From Rubritalea tangerina (lineage in GTDB: Bacteria; Verrucomicrobiota; Verrucomicrobiia; Verrucomicrobiales; Akkermansiaceae): a stretch of 64,000 bases of DNA. Shown piece by piece: positions 45,047 through 53,016 of the stretch (positions are counted from its first letter, which is position 1; each line of letters starts with the position of its first letter). The notes below the pieces were generated by a model that saw nothing but the letters and a program-made list of their open reading frames with translations, was not told the DNA's origin and did no database searches. The translations under genes and the position numbers were made by a program. The DNA lies in the NCBI RefSeq assembly GCF_042683245.1, contig NZ_JBHUJB010000031.1, positions 62,001 through 126,000 on the forward strand, read 5' to 3'.

Positions 45047-45130
45047 AATCGGTTGAATTACTATGTAGATTATGAAAGTTCGAGTGAGGGGGGCGAGTCT
45101 AATGTGAGAGTTTTTGCAAATTTATTGCAT

Positions 45131-45171
45131 AAAACAAAACATCCCGAAGGTCGCGAGGACCGACGGGATGT
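45131..45171 (-). terminator. Rho-independent terminator after nagA
   Basis: On the minus strand ACATCCCG / CGGGATGT pairs around an inner GGTC-GCGA-GACC hairpin and is followed by TTTTGTTTT. The inner AAGGTCGCGAGG is identical to the loop region of the rpsD terminator. Confidence 0.88.
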
Positions 45172-45190
45172 GGAAAGCGGGAGAGTTTGC

Positions 45191-46333
45191 TTAGAAGCGT
45201 TGTTCACCGTCTACGAAGGTAGCGGTAGAATTGAACTCTTTATCGAGGATGGCGATGTCACCGGTGAAGCCGGCTTCGATTTTGCCGTGATTATCGAGGC
45301 CGAGTGATTGAGCTTGGTTCCAAGAGGTGGCTTTGACGATTTGGTGGAGTGGGAGTCCGGTGAGCTCTGAGACGAGTGCGACGCCTTCATTGAAGACGAG
45401 AGCGGAGCCGGCGAGAGCGCCACCTTCCTTGAGGCGGGCCACTTTATTTTCGACGACTACGTCGAGTCCACCGAGTGTGCATTCACCATTATTGATCCAA
45501 GATCCAGCCATGGAGTCAGTGATCATGATGATTTGATCGATTGGTTTGACTTTGAAGATGAGTTTGACGAAATCGGGGGCGAGGTGGATACCATCGCAGA
45601 TCATTTCGATTTTGAGGTCATCATCGATGAGTCCTGAGCCAACCATGCCGATTTCACGGTGGTGGAGGCCGGTCATGGCATTGCCGTAGTGGGTGAGGTG
45701 GGTGAGACCTGCATCTTTAGCGGCGAGGACTTGGGCGTATGTAGCTTCGGTATGTGCCGCTGAGGATGAGATGCCGAGGGCCTTAGCTCCTGCGATGACT
45801 TCGCAAGCATTTGATTGGCAAGGTGCGATGGAGAAGACAAGTGCTGGAGCGATGTCGTGGATTTCTTTTAATTCCTCGAGGTTTGGCTCGCGCACGAACT
45901 CAGGATTTTGGGCACCCGCTTTGGAGACATTGATGAATGGGCCTTCGACGTGGAGGCCAGGAGTCTTAGCAAACTCTTGGTTTGCATTGTACTGAGCGCA
46001 TTTTTCAGCGATCTCAAGAAGCTTGGCTTGTGGTTGTGTGAGGGTTGTAGGGAGCCAAGTGGTGACTCCTTCGCGCAATTTTGTTTTAGCGATGTGGCGG
46101 ATGGCATCGAGGTCGTTATCACAGACGTCTTTGCCATCGGCACCGTGTGCATGGATATCGATGAAGCCAGGGAAGGCGTATTGGCCTTGGGCGTCGAAGG
46201 TTGTATCAGCCTCTGGGAGGGCATCACCTAGATTGTAAACACCGGAAATGATGCCATCTGTGATAGCGATGGCGCCATTTTCGATTTCCACATCAGGGGA
46301 GACGATATGTGCATTTGTAATCAGTGTTGTCAT
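45191..46333 (-). CDS. nagA: N-acetylglucosamine-6-phosphate deacetylase
   Basis: Removes the acetyl group from GlcNAc-6-phosphate in aminosugar use and cell wall recycling. The 380-aa amidohydrolase shows the metal motif FIDIHAHGADGKD, WLPTTLTQPQAKLLEIA, GLHVEGPFINVSKAGAQ (metal Glu), AAHTEATYAQ, LTHYGNAMTGLHHRE (metal His region), EMICDGIHLAP and the catalytic Asp in ITDSMAGS. No nagB, PTS or NagC-type regulator is nearby. It shares a strand with pgsA, which starts upstream and ends 12 bases from the nagA start, so the two may be cotranscribed. Confidence 0.95.
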   Translation of the reverse strand: MTTLITNAHIVSPDVEIENGAIAITDGIISGVYNLGDALPEADTTFDAQGQYAFPGFIDIHAHGADGKDVCDNDLDAIRHIAKTKLREGVTTWLPTTLTQPQAKLLEIAEKCAQYNANQEFAKTPGLHVEGPFINVSKAGAQNPEFVREPNLEELKEIHDIAPALVFSIAPCQSNACEVIAGAKALGISSSAAHTEATYAQVLAAKDAGLTHLTHYGNAMTGLHHREIGMVGSGLIDDDLKIEMICDGIHLAPDFVKLIFKVKPIDQIIMITDSMAGSWINNGECTLGGLDVVVENKVARLKEGGALAGSALVFNEGVALVSELTGLPLHQIVKATSWNQAQSLGLDNHGKIEAGFTGDIAILDKEFNSTATFVDGEQRF

Positions 46334-46345
46334 AGTCGTTGAGAA

Positions 46346-46933
46346 TTAATGTTGGAGGAGTTCGCGGTTTTTATAGATGTAGTTAAACCCGGAGATGAGG
46401 GTGAGAGCTGCGGCAATCCACATGGTGGCGGGGATGATGTAGTGGTCTGGATTTGAGAGCCACTGAAAGAGAGCTACAGCTGGGTTCTGGGAATCGAGAG
46501 GAAGGAAGCTGATATGGGTGAGGCTGCCAATGACAAAAGTGAGCTGGAAGGTGGTTTTCCATTTTCCGAGTTTATCGGCGGCGATGACTTTTCCTTGTTC
46601 GACAGCGATTTGGCGCAGGCCGGTGACCATGAATTCGCGGCCGATGATGAGGCAGGTGACCCAGACTGGACAATAGACGTGCGGGTTTACTGAGAGGAAG
46701 ATAAAGCCGGCGGAGACGAGTATTTTATCTGCGAGTGGGTCGAGCAATTTACCCAGTGCGGTGACGAGGTTAAGTTTGCGGGCGAGGTAGCCGTCTAGCC
46801 AGTCAGAGATGGCGGCGACTGAGAAGGTGACGAGAGCGGTGACGGCGGCCCAGTGTGCGTCAATAGAAGCCGCGATAATGAATACGGCGGTGAGCACGAG
46901 GCGGAGGACGGTGATGGAATTTGGAATATTCAC
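46346..46933 (-). CDS. pgsA: CDP-diacylglycerol-glycerol-3-phosphate 3-phosphatidyltransferase
   Basis: Makes phosphatidylglycerol phosphate, the first committed step to phosphatidylglycerol and cardiolipin, in the inner membrane. I set the start at GTG 46933 (VNIPNSITVLRLVLTAVFI) because the family begins there. The frame runs on to 47017, but that start would fall in the T tract of the tRNA terminator. The CDP-alcohol phosphotransferase motif is complete (DWLDGYLARKLNLVTALGKLLDPLADK). About 195 aa with several membrane segments, as usual. Confidence 0.94.
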   Translation of the reverse strand: MNIPNSITVLRLVLTAVFIIAASIDAHWAAVTALVTFSVAAISDWLDGYLARKLNLVTALGKLLDPLADKILVSAGFIFLSVNPHVYCPVWVTCLIIGREFMVTGLRQIAVEQGKVIAADKLGKWKTTFQLTFVIGSLTHISFLPLDSQNPAVALFQWLSNPDHYIIPATMWIAAALTLISGFNYIYKNRELLQH

Positions 46934-47010
46934 GGTAGCTAGAGCCACTGTGCATAATGTGCGGGTTCGGGCAAGGCGCGATTGAATCGGGAGCGAGAAG
47001 CTATGGCTAG

Positions 47011-47040
47011 AAAACAAAAAACCCTGCGTAATGCAGGGTT
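47011..47040 (-). terminator. Terminator of the tRNA-Phe gene
   Basis: 8-bp inverted repeat AACCCTGC / GCAGGGTT with loop GTAAT, followed on the minus strand by TTTTTGTTTT. Confidence 0.93.
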
Positions 47041-47043
47041 AGA

Positions 47044-47119
47044 TGGTGGCCTATCTCGGATTCGAACCAAGGACACACGGATTTTCAATCCGTTGCTCTA
47101 CCAACTGAGCTAATAGGCC
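47044..47119 (-). tRNA. tRNA-Phe (anticodon GAA), CCA encoded
   Basis: Reverse-strand cloverleaf of 76 nt: acceptor stem GGCCTAT / ATAGGCC, D arm GCTC..GAGC, anticodon stem-loop ACGGA-TTGAAAA-TCCGT with GAA, and T arm CTTGG-TTCGAAT-CCGAG. Discriminator A is followed by an encoded CCA. A hairpin terminator follows at once. It lies alone between M28 peptidase and pgsA. Confidence 0.97.
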
Positions 47120-47278
47120 GTTTTGTTTTTGTTAGCGCTCGGTGGCCGTTGGCCGCCTTGCGGTGCGCGTTGTGTAAGGTGGAAGCTGGGTTTTGACAAC
47201 ATAAAAGTGGAGGAAATGTGTTCTTTTTTTTGTCGGAAGAATGCGTGGGTAGTGGGTGTTTTGGTGCGTATCCTTGTT

Positions 47279-48262
47279 TTAGAGTTGGTTGGAGAGAATT
47301 TCGAGAGTCATCTGGATACTCATGCTGAGGCTTTCTTTTGAGATGATATCGAGGGTGTCATTGGATGTATGCCACCAGGAATTTTTATTAAAGTCGCCGA
47401 TGAGGTCGATTGTGGGGATATTTGCGATGACATTCATGGGGTAATGGTCATCGAGGATGACGCCGCTACTGAATCCGAAGTGTTTTTCGAAGCCGAGTTT
47501 GGTGCGAGCTGCTTTATAATCTCTGAGGAGTGACTTGGGGGTATCGGAAGGAATTTTGATATCGAGGTCTTGGTGACCTATCATATCAAGGACGATACCG
47601 AAGCGTGGGAGTTTTTTATAGGGGGCGACTTGCTGGGCGGCGCTGGATTGGACGGCTCTGGAGTAATAGATGCTGCCGAAGAGGCCATCTTTTTGGAAGC
47701 TGATGCCTGGGCCAACGGCTTCCTCGCCATCGAAGAAGACGAGTTCTATTTCTTTGGCGACTTGTGGGTGATGTTTATCGAGGTGCTCGGCTAGGGCAAT
47801 GAGGGTGCCGACGGCAGAGGCGGCGTCATCAGCACCGAGGAAGTTGGGCAGAATTTTGCTATCGATGTGTGCGGCAAGGACACCAGTGCACGAACGTGCC
47901 CATGGATTGTGTCCGGCTGACGGGGAATAGCGGGCTATCAGGTTTGAGTATTGGAGGGGGCCTTTGGGTGTTTGTGCCGTGAAGCTTTGTTCGACGGTGG
48001 TCCAGCCGTGTTTCTTGAGTTGTTGGGAGACGTATTGTTTACTCTTACGCAGGCCGGGAGATGCGGGTTGGCGGTGGCCGAAGCTCAGGATTTTCTCCGT
48101 GTGCCGGTATGCTTTTTGAGCGAGGGAGTCGGCGACCTGAGGTGAACCAAGGCTGGGTTTGGGTTCCGATGGGGGAGCGGAGATGGATGGGGAGGCATCC
48201 TTACAGCCGGCGGCAAGCGCGACGAAGGAACAAAGAAGGAGGTGGCGCGCTATGAATTTCAT
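47279..48262 (-). CDS. M28 family peptidase lipoprotein, glutaminyl cyclase-like
   Basis: Lipoprotein of 327 aa with a good lipobox (LLLCSFVALAAGC). Zinc-peptidase motifs of the M28/glutaminyl-peptide cyclotransferase group are present: HIDSKILPNFLGADDAASAVG (first metal His/Asp), LVFFDGEEAVG (catalytic Glu), DMIGHQDLDI, and SGVILDDHYPMNVIANIPTIDLIG (final metal His region). Such proteins either remove N-terminal amino acids or form N-terminal pyroglutamate; the sequence slightly favours the cyclase-like subgroup. The protein is predicted periplasmic and membrane-attached. It starts 11 bases after the parB stop, so the two genes are probably cotranscribed. Confidence 0.88.
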   Translation of the reverse strand: MKFIARHLLLCSFVALAAGCKDASPSISAPPSEPKPSLGSPQVADSLAQKAYRHTEKILSFGHRQPASPGLRKSKQYVSQQLKKHGWTTVEQSFTAQTPKGPLQYSNLIARYSPSAGHNPWARSCTGVLAAHIDSKILPNFLGADDAASAVGTLIALAEHLDKHHPQVAKEIELVFFDGEEAVGPGISFQKDGLFGSIYYSRAVQSSAAQQVAPYKKLPRFGIVLDMIGHQDLDIKIPSDTPKSLLRDYKAARTKLGFEKHFGFSSGVILDDHYPMNVIANIPTIDLIGDFNKNSWWHTSNDTLDIISKESLSMSIQMTLEILSNQL

Positions 48263-48273
48263 GTGATGGAGGC

Positions 48274-49185
48274 TTAGCCTAGGTTTACGCCTAAGAGTTC
48301 GAGAATACGATTGAGGTCGGCGTTGCCGCTATACTCGATTTCAATTTTACCTTTTTTAGCGGTATGGTGGAGGTTGACTTTGGTGCTGAAGTCTTTGGCG
48401 AGTTGGGACTCTACGCGTTTGATGATGGCGAGGTCAGCGGCTGAGGGTTTATTGGCCTTTTCAGATTTTGGGTCTGATTTTGGGTTATTAAATTCTTGGG
48501 CGAGTTTTTCAGCGGCGCGGACGGTGAGTTTTTTCTTTATGATGAGCTCTGCGACTTCGACTTGAGCGTTGTGGTCTTTGATTGCGAGGATGGCTTTGGC
48601 GTGTCCGACTGTGATCAGAGCTTCGGAGAGGTAGGACTGGACTTGGGAAGCAAGGTCAAGCAAGCGCATGGCATTGGCCACCGCGGCGCGTGATTTGCCG
48701 ACGCGCTGGGCGATTTTGTCCTGCTTCATTTTAAATTCTTTAGCGAGTCGGACGTAACCAGCGGCTTCTTCGATGGGGTTGAGGTCCTCGCGTTGGAGGT
48801 TCTCAATGAGGGCCATTTCTAGCACGTCTTGGTCTTCGACTTTGCGAATGATGACGGGGACTTCTTTGAGACCGAGGCGTTTGGAGGCTCTCCAGCGTCG
48901 TTCACCGGCGATGAGTTCGAGTTTGTCACCGATGGCGCGTGTGATGAGGGGTTGGATGATGCCGTGCTGGCGGATGGAATCCATCAGGTCATCGAGCATG
49001 CTATCGGTGAAGTGCTTACGCGGTTGGAGCGGGGAGGGGAATACTGAGCCAATAGGGACCATGCGCACGTCGTTATCGTGCGTACCTGGGGCTGATTCTT
49101 TCGCATTTTTTTGTGCGATGGGAGATGGCGATTCCTGTTTTTTAATCAGAGCTCCGAGTCCTTTTCCTAGTGCCTTTTTTGCCAT
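48274..49185 (-). CDS. parB: Chromosome partitioning protein ParB
   Basis: Centromere-binding CTPase of 303 aa that loads at parS sites and spreads. The start MAKKALGKGLGALIKK is the classic ParB N-terminus that stimulates ParA. The CTP-binding motif ELIAGERRWRASKRLGL and the ALIENLQREDLNPIEEA box follow. The helix-turn-helix is at QDKIAQRVGKSRAAVANAMRLLDL, and the C-terminal dimerisation part is at about 235-300. parA is not next to it, since the gene upstream runs the other way; it must be elsewhere. No obvious parS (TGTTTCACGTGAAACA type) was seen in the window. Confidence 0.96.
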   Translation of the reverse strand: MAKKALGKGLGALIKKQESPSPIAQKNAKESAPGTHDNDVRMVPIGSVFPSPLQPRKHFTDSMLDDLMDSIRQHGIIQPLITRAIGDKLELIAGERRWRASKRLGLKEVPVIIRKVEDQDVLEMALIENLQREDLNPIEEAAGYVRLAKEFKMKQDKIAQRVGKSRAAVANAMRLLDLASQVQSYLSEALITVGHAKAILAIKDHNAQVEVAELIIKKKLTVRAAEKLAQEFNNPKSDPKSEKANKPSAADLAIIKRVESQLAKDFSTKVNLHHTAKKGKIEIEYSGNADLNRILELLGVNLG

Positions 49186-49345
49186 GGGCAGGCAGCATAG
49201 AGGGAGTGCGCTTCTGATTGCAAAACAGTTTTTTCAGAAATGCACCTTTTCCGATGCTTGGGGGAAATTGTGAGAATTTCTTAGGAGGAATCGTTGCGTA
49301 TGCTTGACGTGACGGCGATTGCAGGGAATCAATACACGTGCATTT

Positions 49346-49963
49346 ATGATTAAACGAATTTTTCTAATCTCCATGAGTTTGTTGGCGAGTGTGCACGCTC
49401 AGCAACTGGTAGGTGGAGAAGTGGCATTGAAGCCGGAGGTCAGCGCATCTGTGAAGAAGTCAGTACAAGCATTAGGTAACGAGGTTTTGAAATCCAACTA
49501 CCGCTTTGCGGTGGATAAGATGTATCCAAGGTGGCGGGTGCGTCAGGCGAAGCGTTTAGGAAGTGAGACATTGTTGTTGGAGTCATTTAACAAGGCAGGA
49601 GCTCAGATGCAGGAGGCTGGCATTACAATTGATTCATTTGTGGCACAGCCGGCGTGGAAAGCGTACCGAGTGCATCCGAAGAAGAAGCCAGGGGTACGTG
49701 AGATTCGTAGTTCTGAGGATGTGAGTTACGAGCTGTTGGTATTTGTACCGACGAAGATGAAGATGACTTTTTACATTAAGGATGCCCCAAAGCGCAGTTT
49801 CATGAGGGAGAGTTTTCAGATAGCATTGGCGCAGGAAGGGACAAACCAATGGACCTTTATTGATGGTGCGACAATTCGCGTTCAGGATTTGCGCAGTATG
49901 TTCCCATTATTGCCACATGGCCTGGAGCTTCCCAAGAAGCTAGACACAGAGATCAAAAACTAA
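49346..49963 (+). CDS. Exported protein of unknown function (205 aa)
   Basis: Not recognised. The start ATG 49346 opens with a signal peptide (MIKRIFLISMSLLASVHAQQ). The frame extends to 49319 without improving it. The mature part is mixed helix and strand with a conserved-looking core (FAVDKMYPRWRVRQAKRLGSE, YELLVFVPTKMKMTFYIKD, WTFIDGATIRVQDLRSMFP). It resembles proteins of the NTF2-like or DUF4440 kind in overall pattern, but there is no motif to confirm this. It ends 15 bases before the SET gene with an AGGAGC ribosome site between, so the two are probably one operon. Divergent from parB. Confidence 0.75.
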   Translation: MIKRIFLISMSLLASVHAQQLVGGEVALKPEVSASVKKSVQALGNEVLKSNYRFAVDKMYPRWRVRQAKRLGSETLLLESFNKAGAQMQEAGITIDSFVAQPAWKAYRVHPKKKPGVREIRSSEDVSYELLVFVPTKMKMTFYIKDAPKRSFMRESFQIALAQEGTNQWTFIDGATIRVQDLRSMFPLLPHGLELPKKLDTEIKN

Positions 49964-49978
49964 GGAGCAATCGGACTG

Positions 49979-50572
49979 ATGGCTAAGAAAGAGAAAAAGA
50001 AGCAATCGAAGCGCTACGACCACTTGAGTGAGATGGCGCGCATTACGCGCTTGATGAAGGAGATGTATGAGCGTGGTCAGAGCGCACTGTGCGAGGTACG
50101 CAATTCAGTGATTCATGGTCGAGGTGTTTATGCTGCGTGCGACATTGAGAAAGAGACACAGGTGATCGAGTATCTTGGTGAATATATTGATAAAGATGAA
50201 AGTGAGAAACGCGCCTGGGATCAGGCTGCGAAGGCTGAGGAATCTGGTGATGCCGCAGTGTACATTTTCACCTTGGACAAAAAGTGGGATATTGATGGCA
50301 ATGTGCCATGGAATGACGCTCGCCTGATCAATCATTCATGTGAGCCAAATTGCGAGGCGTGGATTGAGGAGGATCAAATCTTTATTTATGCCCTGAGGGA
50401 CATCAAGGAAGGGGAGGAACTCACCTTTGATTATGGCTTCGATATCGAGTGTTATGAAGACCACCCTTGTCTTTGCGGCACCGAGAGTTGTGTTGGGTAC
50501 ATTGTGAGCCGCGAGCAATGGCCTCAGCTCAAAGAGAAGCTTTCCGACAAGAATGCGTTGCAGGCATCCTAG
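49979..50572 (+). CDS. SET-domain protein with post-SET zinc motif
   Basis: 197 aa with a SET-domain lysine methyltransferase fold. Hallmarks are GRGVYAACDIEKETQVIEYLGEYI (SAM-binding region), LINHSCEPNCEAWI (the NHSCxPN knot motif) and IKEGEELTFDYGFD (with the conserved Tyr). A complete post-SET zinc motif C-x-C-x4-C (CLCGTESC) sits at the end of the domain. Together with the NHSC Cys this would bind one zinc as in eukaryotic enzymes such as DIM-5 and SUV39. The N-terminus is a 40-aa Lys/Arg-rich extension. A target cannot be read; candidates include histone-like, ribosomal or cell-surface proteins. Confidence 0.92.
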   Translation: MAKKEKKKQSKRYDHLSEMARITRLMKEMYERGQSALCEVRNSVIHGRGVYAACDIEKETQVIEYLGEYIDKDESEKRAWDQAAKAEESGDAAVYIFTLDKKWDIDGNVPWNDARLINHSCEPNCEAWIEEDQIFIYALRDIKEGEELTFDYGFDIECYEDHPCLCGTESCVGYIVSREQWPQLKEKLSDKNALQAS

Positions 50573-50592
50573 TTACGCTAATTGATTTATGA

Positions 50593-50630
50593 AAAAGAGC
50601 CCGGGCAGATGGATCTGCCCGGGCTCTTTT
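50593..50630. terminator. Bidirectional terminator between SET and pilT genes
   Basis: Perfect 18-bp inverted repeat (AAAAGAGCCCGGGCAGAT and its complement) with a 2-base core, giving T runs on both strands. Confidence 0.95.
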
Positions 50631-50653
50631 AGTAATGATTGTTGAGCTAGGAA

Positions 50654-51760
50654 TTAGTGCTCATTTGGGCTTTCGCCTGATGCGGCACCGAGGTTCTGGC
50701 TTTCGGGTGGGAGGAAGTTTTTGAAGCGCGTTTTATCGATTGCTTTCATGTAGGCTTCCTCAGGGCTGACAATGCCTTCACGGAGTTTGTCCCAGATGGC
50801 TTCATCCATGAACTGCATACCGTCAGCTTTCCCCTGAGTGATGACATCGGAAAGCTTTTGGGTTTTACCTTCGCGGATGATGGAGGAGACAGCTGGGGTG
50901 GTGAACATGATTTCGTTGACTGCGACACGGCCTCCGTCAGTGCGTTTCATGAGAAGCTGAGCAAGTACTCCACGGAGTGACGCAGCTAACATGGTGCGCA
51001 CCTGTGATTGTTGGTCAGCAGGGAAGACGTCAATGATACGGTCAACGGTCTTGCGGGCATTGTTCGTGTGAAGGGTGCCGAATACTAACATGCCTGTCTC
51101 TGCGGCAGTGAGGGCAAGCGAGATGGTTTCAAGGTCACGCATCTCACCGACGAGAATAATTTCTGCATCTTCTCGTAATGAGGCGCGCAGGCCGTCAGAG
51201 AATGTTGGGCATTGGTGGGGGACTTCACGTTGGGTGAGGATACACTTTTTATTTGAGTGAACGAACTCGATAGGTTCTTCGACAGTAATGATATGCTTGG
51301 ATTGCGTTTCATTAATGTAGTCAAGAAGTGCAGCGAGCGTTGTGGATTTACCAGAACCTGTGGGGCCGGTCACTAGGATCAGCCCAGAGCGGACATCAGC
51401 GAACTTTTTGACGACTTCCGGGATACCGAGTTGTTCGAGTGAAGCAATCTTTGTGGGGATGAGTCGGAAGACAGCACCGAGTCCCTGGCGTTGTTTGAGG
51501 TAGTTGCAGCGGAATCGGGACTCGACATCCATCTCGTAGGCGAAGTCGAGGTCGCCTTCTTCAAGGTAGCGGTCGAATGCCTTCGGGTCACAGATCTCGG
51601 CAAGCATATTGCGGAATGTGTCACCTTCGAGGACGGGCTCGCCTTCGATTGCTTTGACGCCACCGTGGATACGAAGTTTCGGTGGTTCGCCTTCAGTGAG
51701 GTGGAGGTCTGAACCACCTGATTCGACGAGGATTTTAAAGTATTTATCAATAACAGCCAT
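50654..51760 (-). CDS. pilT: Type IV pilus retraction ATPase PilT
   Basis: Hexameric ATPase that powers pilus retraction and twitching. The 368-aa protein has Walker A GPTGSGKSTT, the Asp box with VEEPIEFVH, Walker B ASLREDAEIILVGEMRDLETI, the His box FGTLHTNNA and the AIRNLIREGK-like C-terminal region (AVSSIIREGKTQKLSDVI). The C-terminal tail (LPPESQNLGAASGESPNEH) is longer than in E. coli-type PilT. The second ATPase gene lies directly upstream, 31 bases away, on the same strand, so they are cotranscribed. Confidence 0.94.
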   Translation of the reverse strand: MAVIDKYFKILVESGGSDLHLTEGEPPKLRIHGGVKAIEGEPVLEGDTFRNMLAEICDPKAFDRYLEEGDLDFAYEMDVESRFRCNYLKQRQGLGAVFRLIPTKIASLEQLGIPEVVKKFADVRSGLILVTGPTGSGKSTTLAALLDYINETQSKHIITVEEPIEFVHSNKKCILTQREVPHQCPTFSDGLRASLREDAEIILVGEMRDLETISLALTAAETGMLVFGTLHTNNARKTVDRIIDVFPADQQSQVRTMLAASLRGVLAQLLMKRTDGGRVAVNEIMFTTPAVSSIIREGKTQKLSDVITQGKADGMQFMDEAIWDKLREGIVSPEEAYMKAIDKTRFKNFLPPESQNLGAASGESPNEH

Positions 51761-51790
51761 AGCGGATTTTTAAAATGTGTTAGGGTGTGA

Positions 51791-52873
51791 TTAAGATTGG
51801 AAGTAGGAGAGCATGAGTTTTTTATCTTCTGCTCTGAAGTAGGCTTCTTCTTGGGTGATAAGGCCTTGGGTGTAGAGGTTTTTGATAGATTCATCCATAG
51901 TGATCATGCCGACATTTTTACCTGTTTGCATGATGCCTGGGAGCATGAAGGTTTTACCGTCACGGATAGTGGCTGCGACGGGGGCAGTATTGACGAGGAG
52001 TTCGAGGGCCATTTCACGGCCTGAGCCATCGGCTCTGGGGATGAGTTGTTGTGAGATAATGCCACGCAGTGATTCTGATACCATGATGCGGATTTGGTCA
52101 CGTTGGTCCGTGGGGAATACATCGAGAATACGGTCGAGAGTACGTGGGGCGTTACCAGTGTGGAGGGTTGCGATCACCAAGTGACCGGTCTCGGCGGCGG
52201 TGAGAGCGAGCTGGATGGTTTCTAGGTTGCGCATTTCCCCGACGACGATGATGTCAGGGTCCTCACGTAGGGCTCCGCGAAGGGCGCGAGGGAAGGATTC
52301 AGTATGGGTGTGTACTTCGCGCTGGTTGATGTGGCAGCTTTTTGATTCGAAAACATATTCGATGGGGTCCTCAAGGGTGAGGATGTGGTCTTCCCGGTCT
52401 TGGTTAATGAAGTCGATGAGTGCAGCCATGGTTGTCGACTTACCGGAGCCCACTGAACCGGTTACGAGGATGAGGCCGTTGTGGTAACGGGTGAGTGGGA
52501 TGATGTGTTCTTTTGGGAGCTTGAGTTCATCAATAGAGCGGATGTGGGTATTGATGATACGAAAGACGAGGTCATAGCCAAGGCGCTGTCTGACGATGGA
52601 GACACGGAATCTGCCCAATTTATTTTGGTAGGCGAAATCGACGTCACCTTTTTCATCTAGATGGGCCCAGTGTTCATCGGGGAGAAATGTTTTTACTAAG
52701 CGTTCAGTGTCATCAGCGGTGAGGGGAGCGGCATCTTCCCAAATGGGTTGGAGGCTGCCGTAGCGTCGCCAAGTAGGTTTACTGGTGGTGGCCAAGTGGA
52801 TATCTGAACAATCGTATTCTAGTCCAATTTGTAGGTAGGTGTCGACGTGGTCGTATGCTTGGATCTGGGACAT
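51791..52873 (-). CDS. Second PilT/PilU-type ATPase
   Basis: 361 aa from ATG 52873 (MSQIQAYDHVDTYLQIGLEYDCSDIHL); upstream in-frame sequence to 52903 is not needed. It has the same ATPase architecture as the neighbour but is clearly divergent: Walker A is GSVGSGKSTT (GPTG in most PilT), Walker B is GALREDPDIIVVGEMRNLETI and the His box is IATLHTGNA. The pair PilT plus PilU-like is common in twitching bacteria, where the second ATPase cannot retract pili alone but boosts force. Divergent from the LexA-controlled small gene. Confidence 0.92.
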   Translation of the reverse strand: MSQIQAYDHVDTYLQIGLEYDCSDIHLATTSKPTWRRYGSLQPIWEDAAPLTADDTERLVKTFLPDEHWAHLDEKGDVDFAYQNKLGRFRVSIVRQRLGYDLVFRIINTHIRSIDELKLPKEHIIPLTRYHNGLILVTGSVGSGKSTTMAALIDFINQDREDHILTLEDPIEYVFESKSCHINQREVHTHTESFPRALRGALREDPDIIVVGEMRNLETIQLALTAAETGHLVIATLHTGNAPRTLDRILDVFPTDQRDQIRIMVSESLRGIISQQLIPRADGSGREMALELLVNTAPVAATIRDGKTFMLPGIMQTGKNVGMITMDESIKNLYTQGLITQEEAYFRAEDKKLMLSYFQS

Positions 52874-53002
52874 TAGGTTTTTATAGCTATCGTGTAGAGG
52901 CAACTAACAAAACAATCTTTTCCCAGATGGCACGCAAAAAATTCAATTGCCCCGAAAATTTCGACAAACTTGTATTGACCTTTTCTGGAGGTATATTATC
53001 CA

Positions 53003-53016
53003 TGTTCACATGAACA
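53003..53016. promoter_or_regulatory. LexA box TGTTC-N4-GAACA (SOS operator)
   Basis: The perfect palindrome TGTTCACATGAACA matches the TGTTC-N4-GAACA consensus described for Verrucomicrobia LexA. It overlaps the ATG at 53010. A candidate promoter lies upstream (TTGTAT at 52970-52975, TATTAT at 52994-52999, 18-base spacer), which would place the transcription start inside the box. Regulation by LexA is inferred. Confidence 0.7.

Noticed and set aside
46934..47017. N-terminal extension of PgsA
   Set aside because: Would start at TTG in the T tract of the tRNA terminator; the family match begins at GTG 46933.
47138..47160. GC-rich hairpin GGTGGCC / GGCCGCC near the tRNA
   Set aside because: No T tract on either downstream side; a T-rich run lies only upstream, so it is not a terminator.
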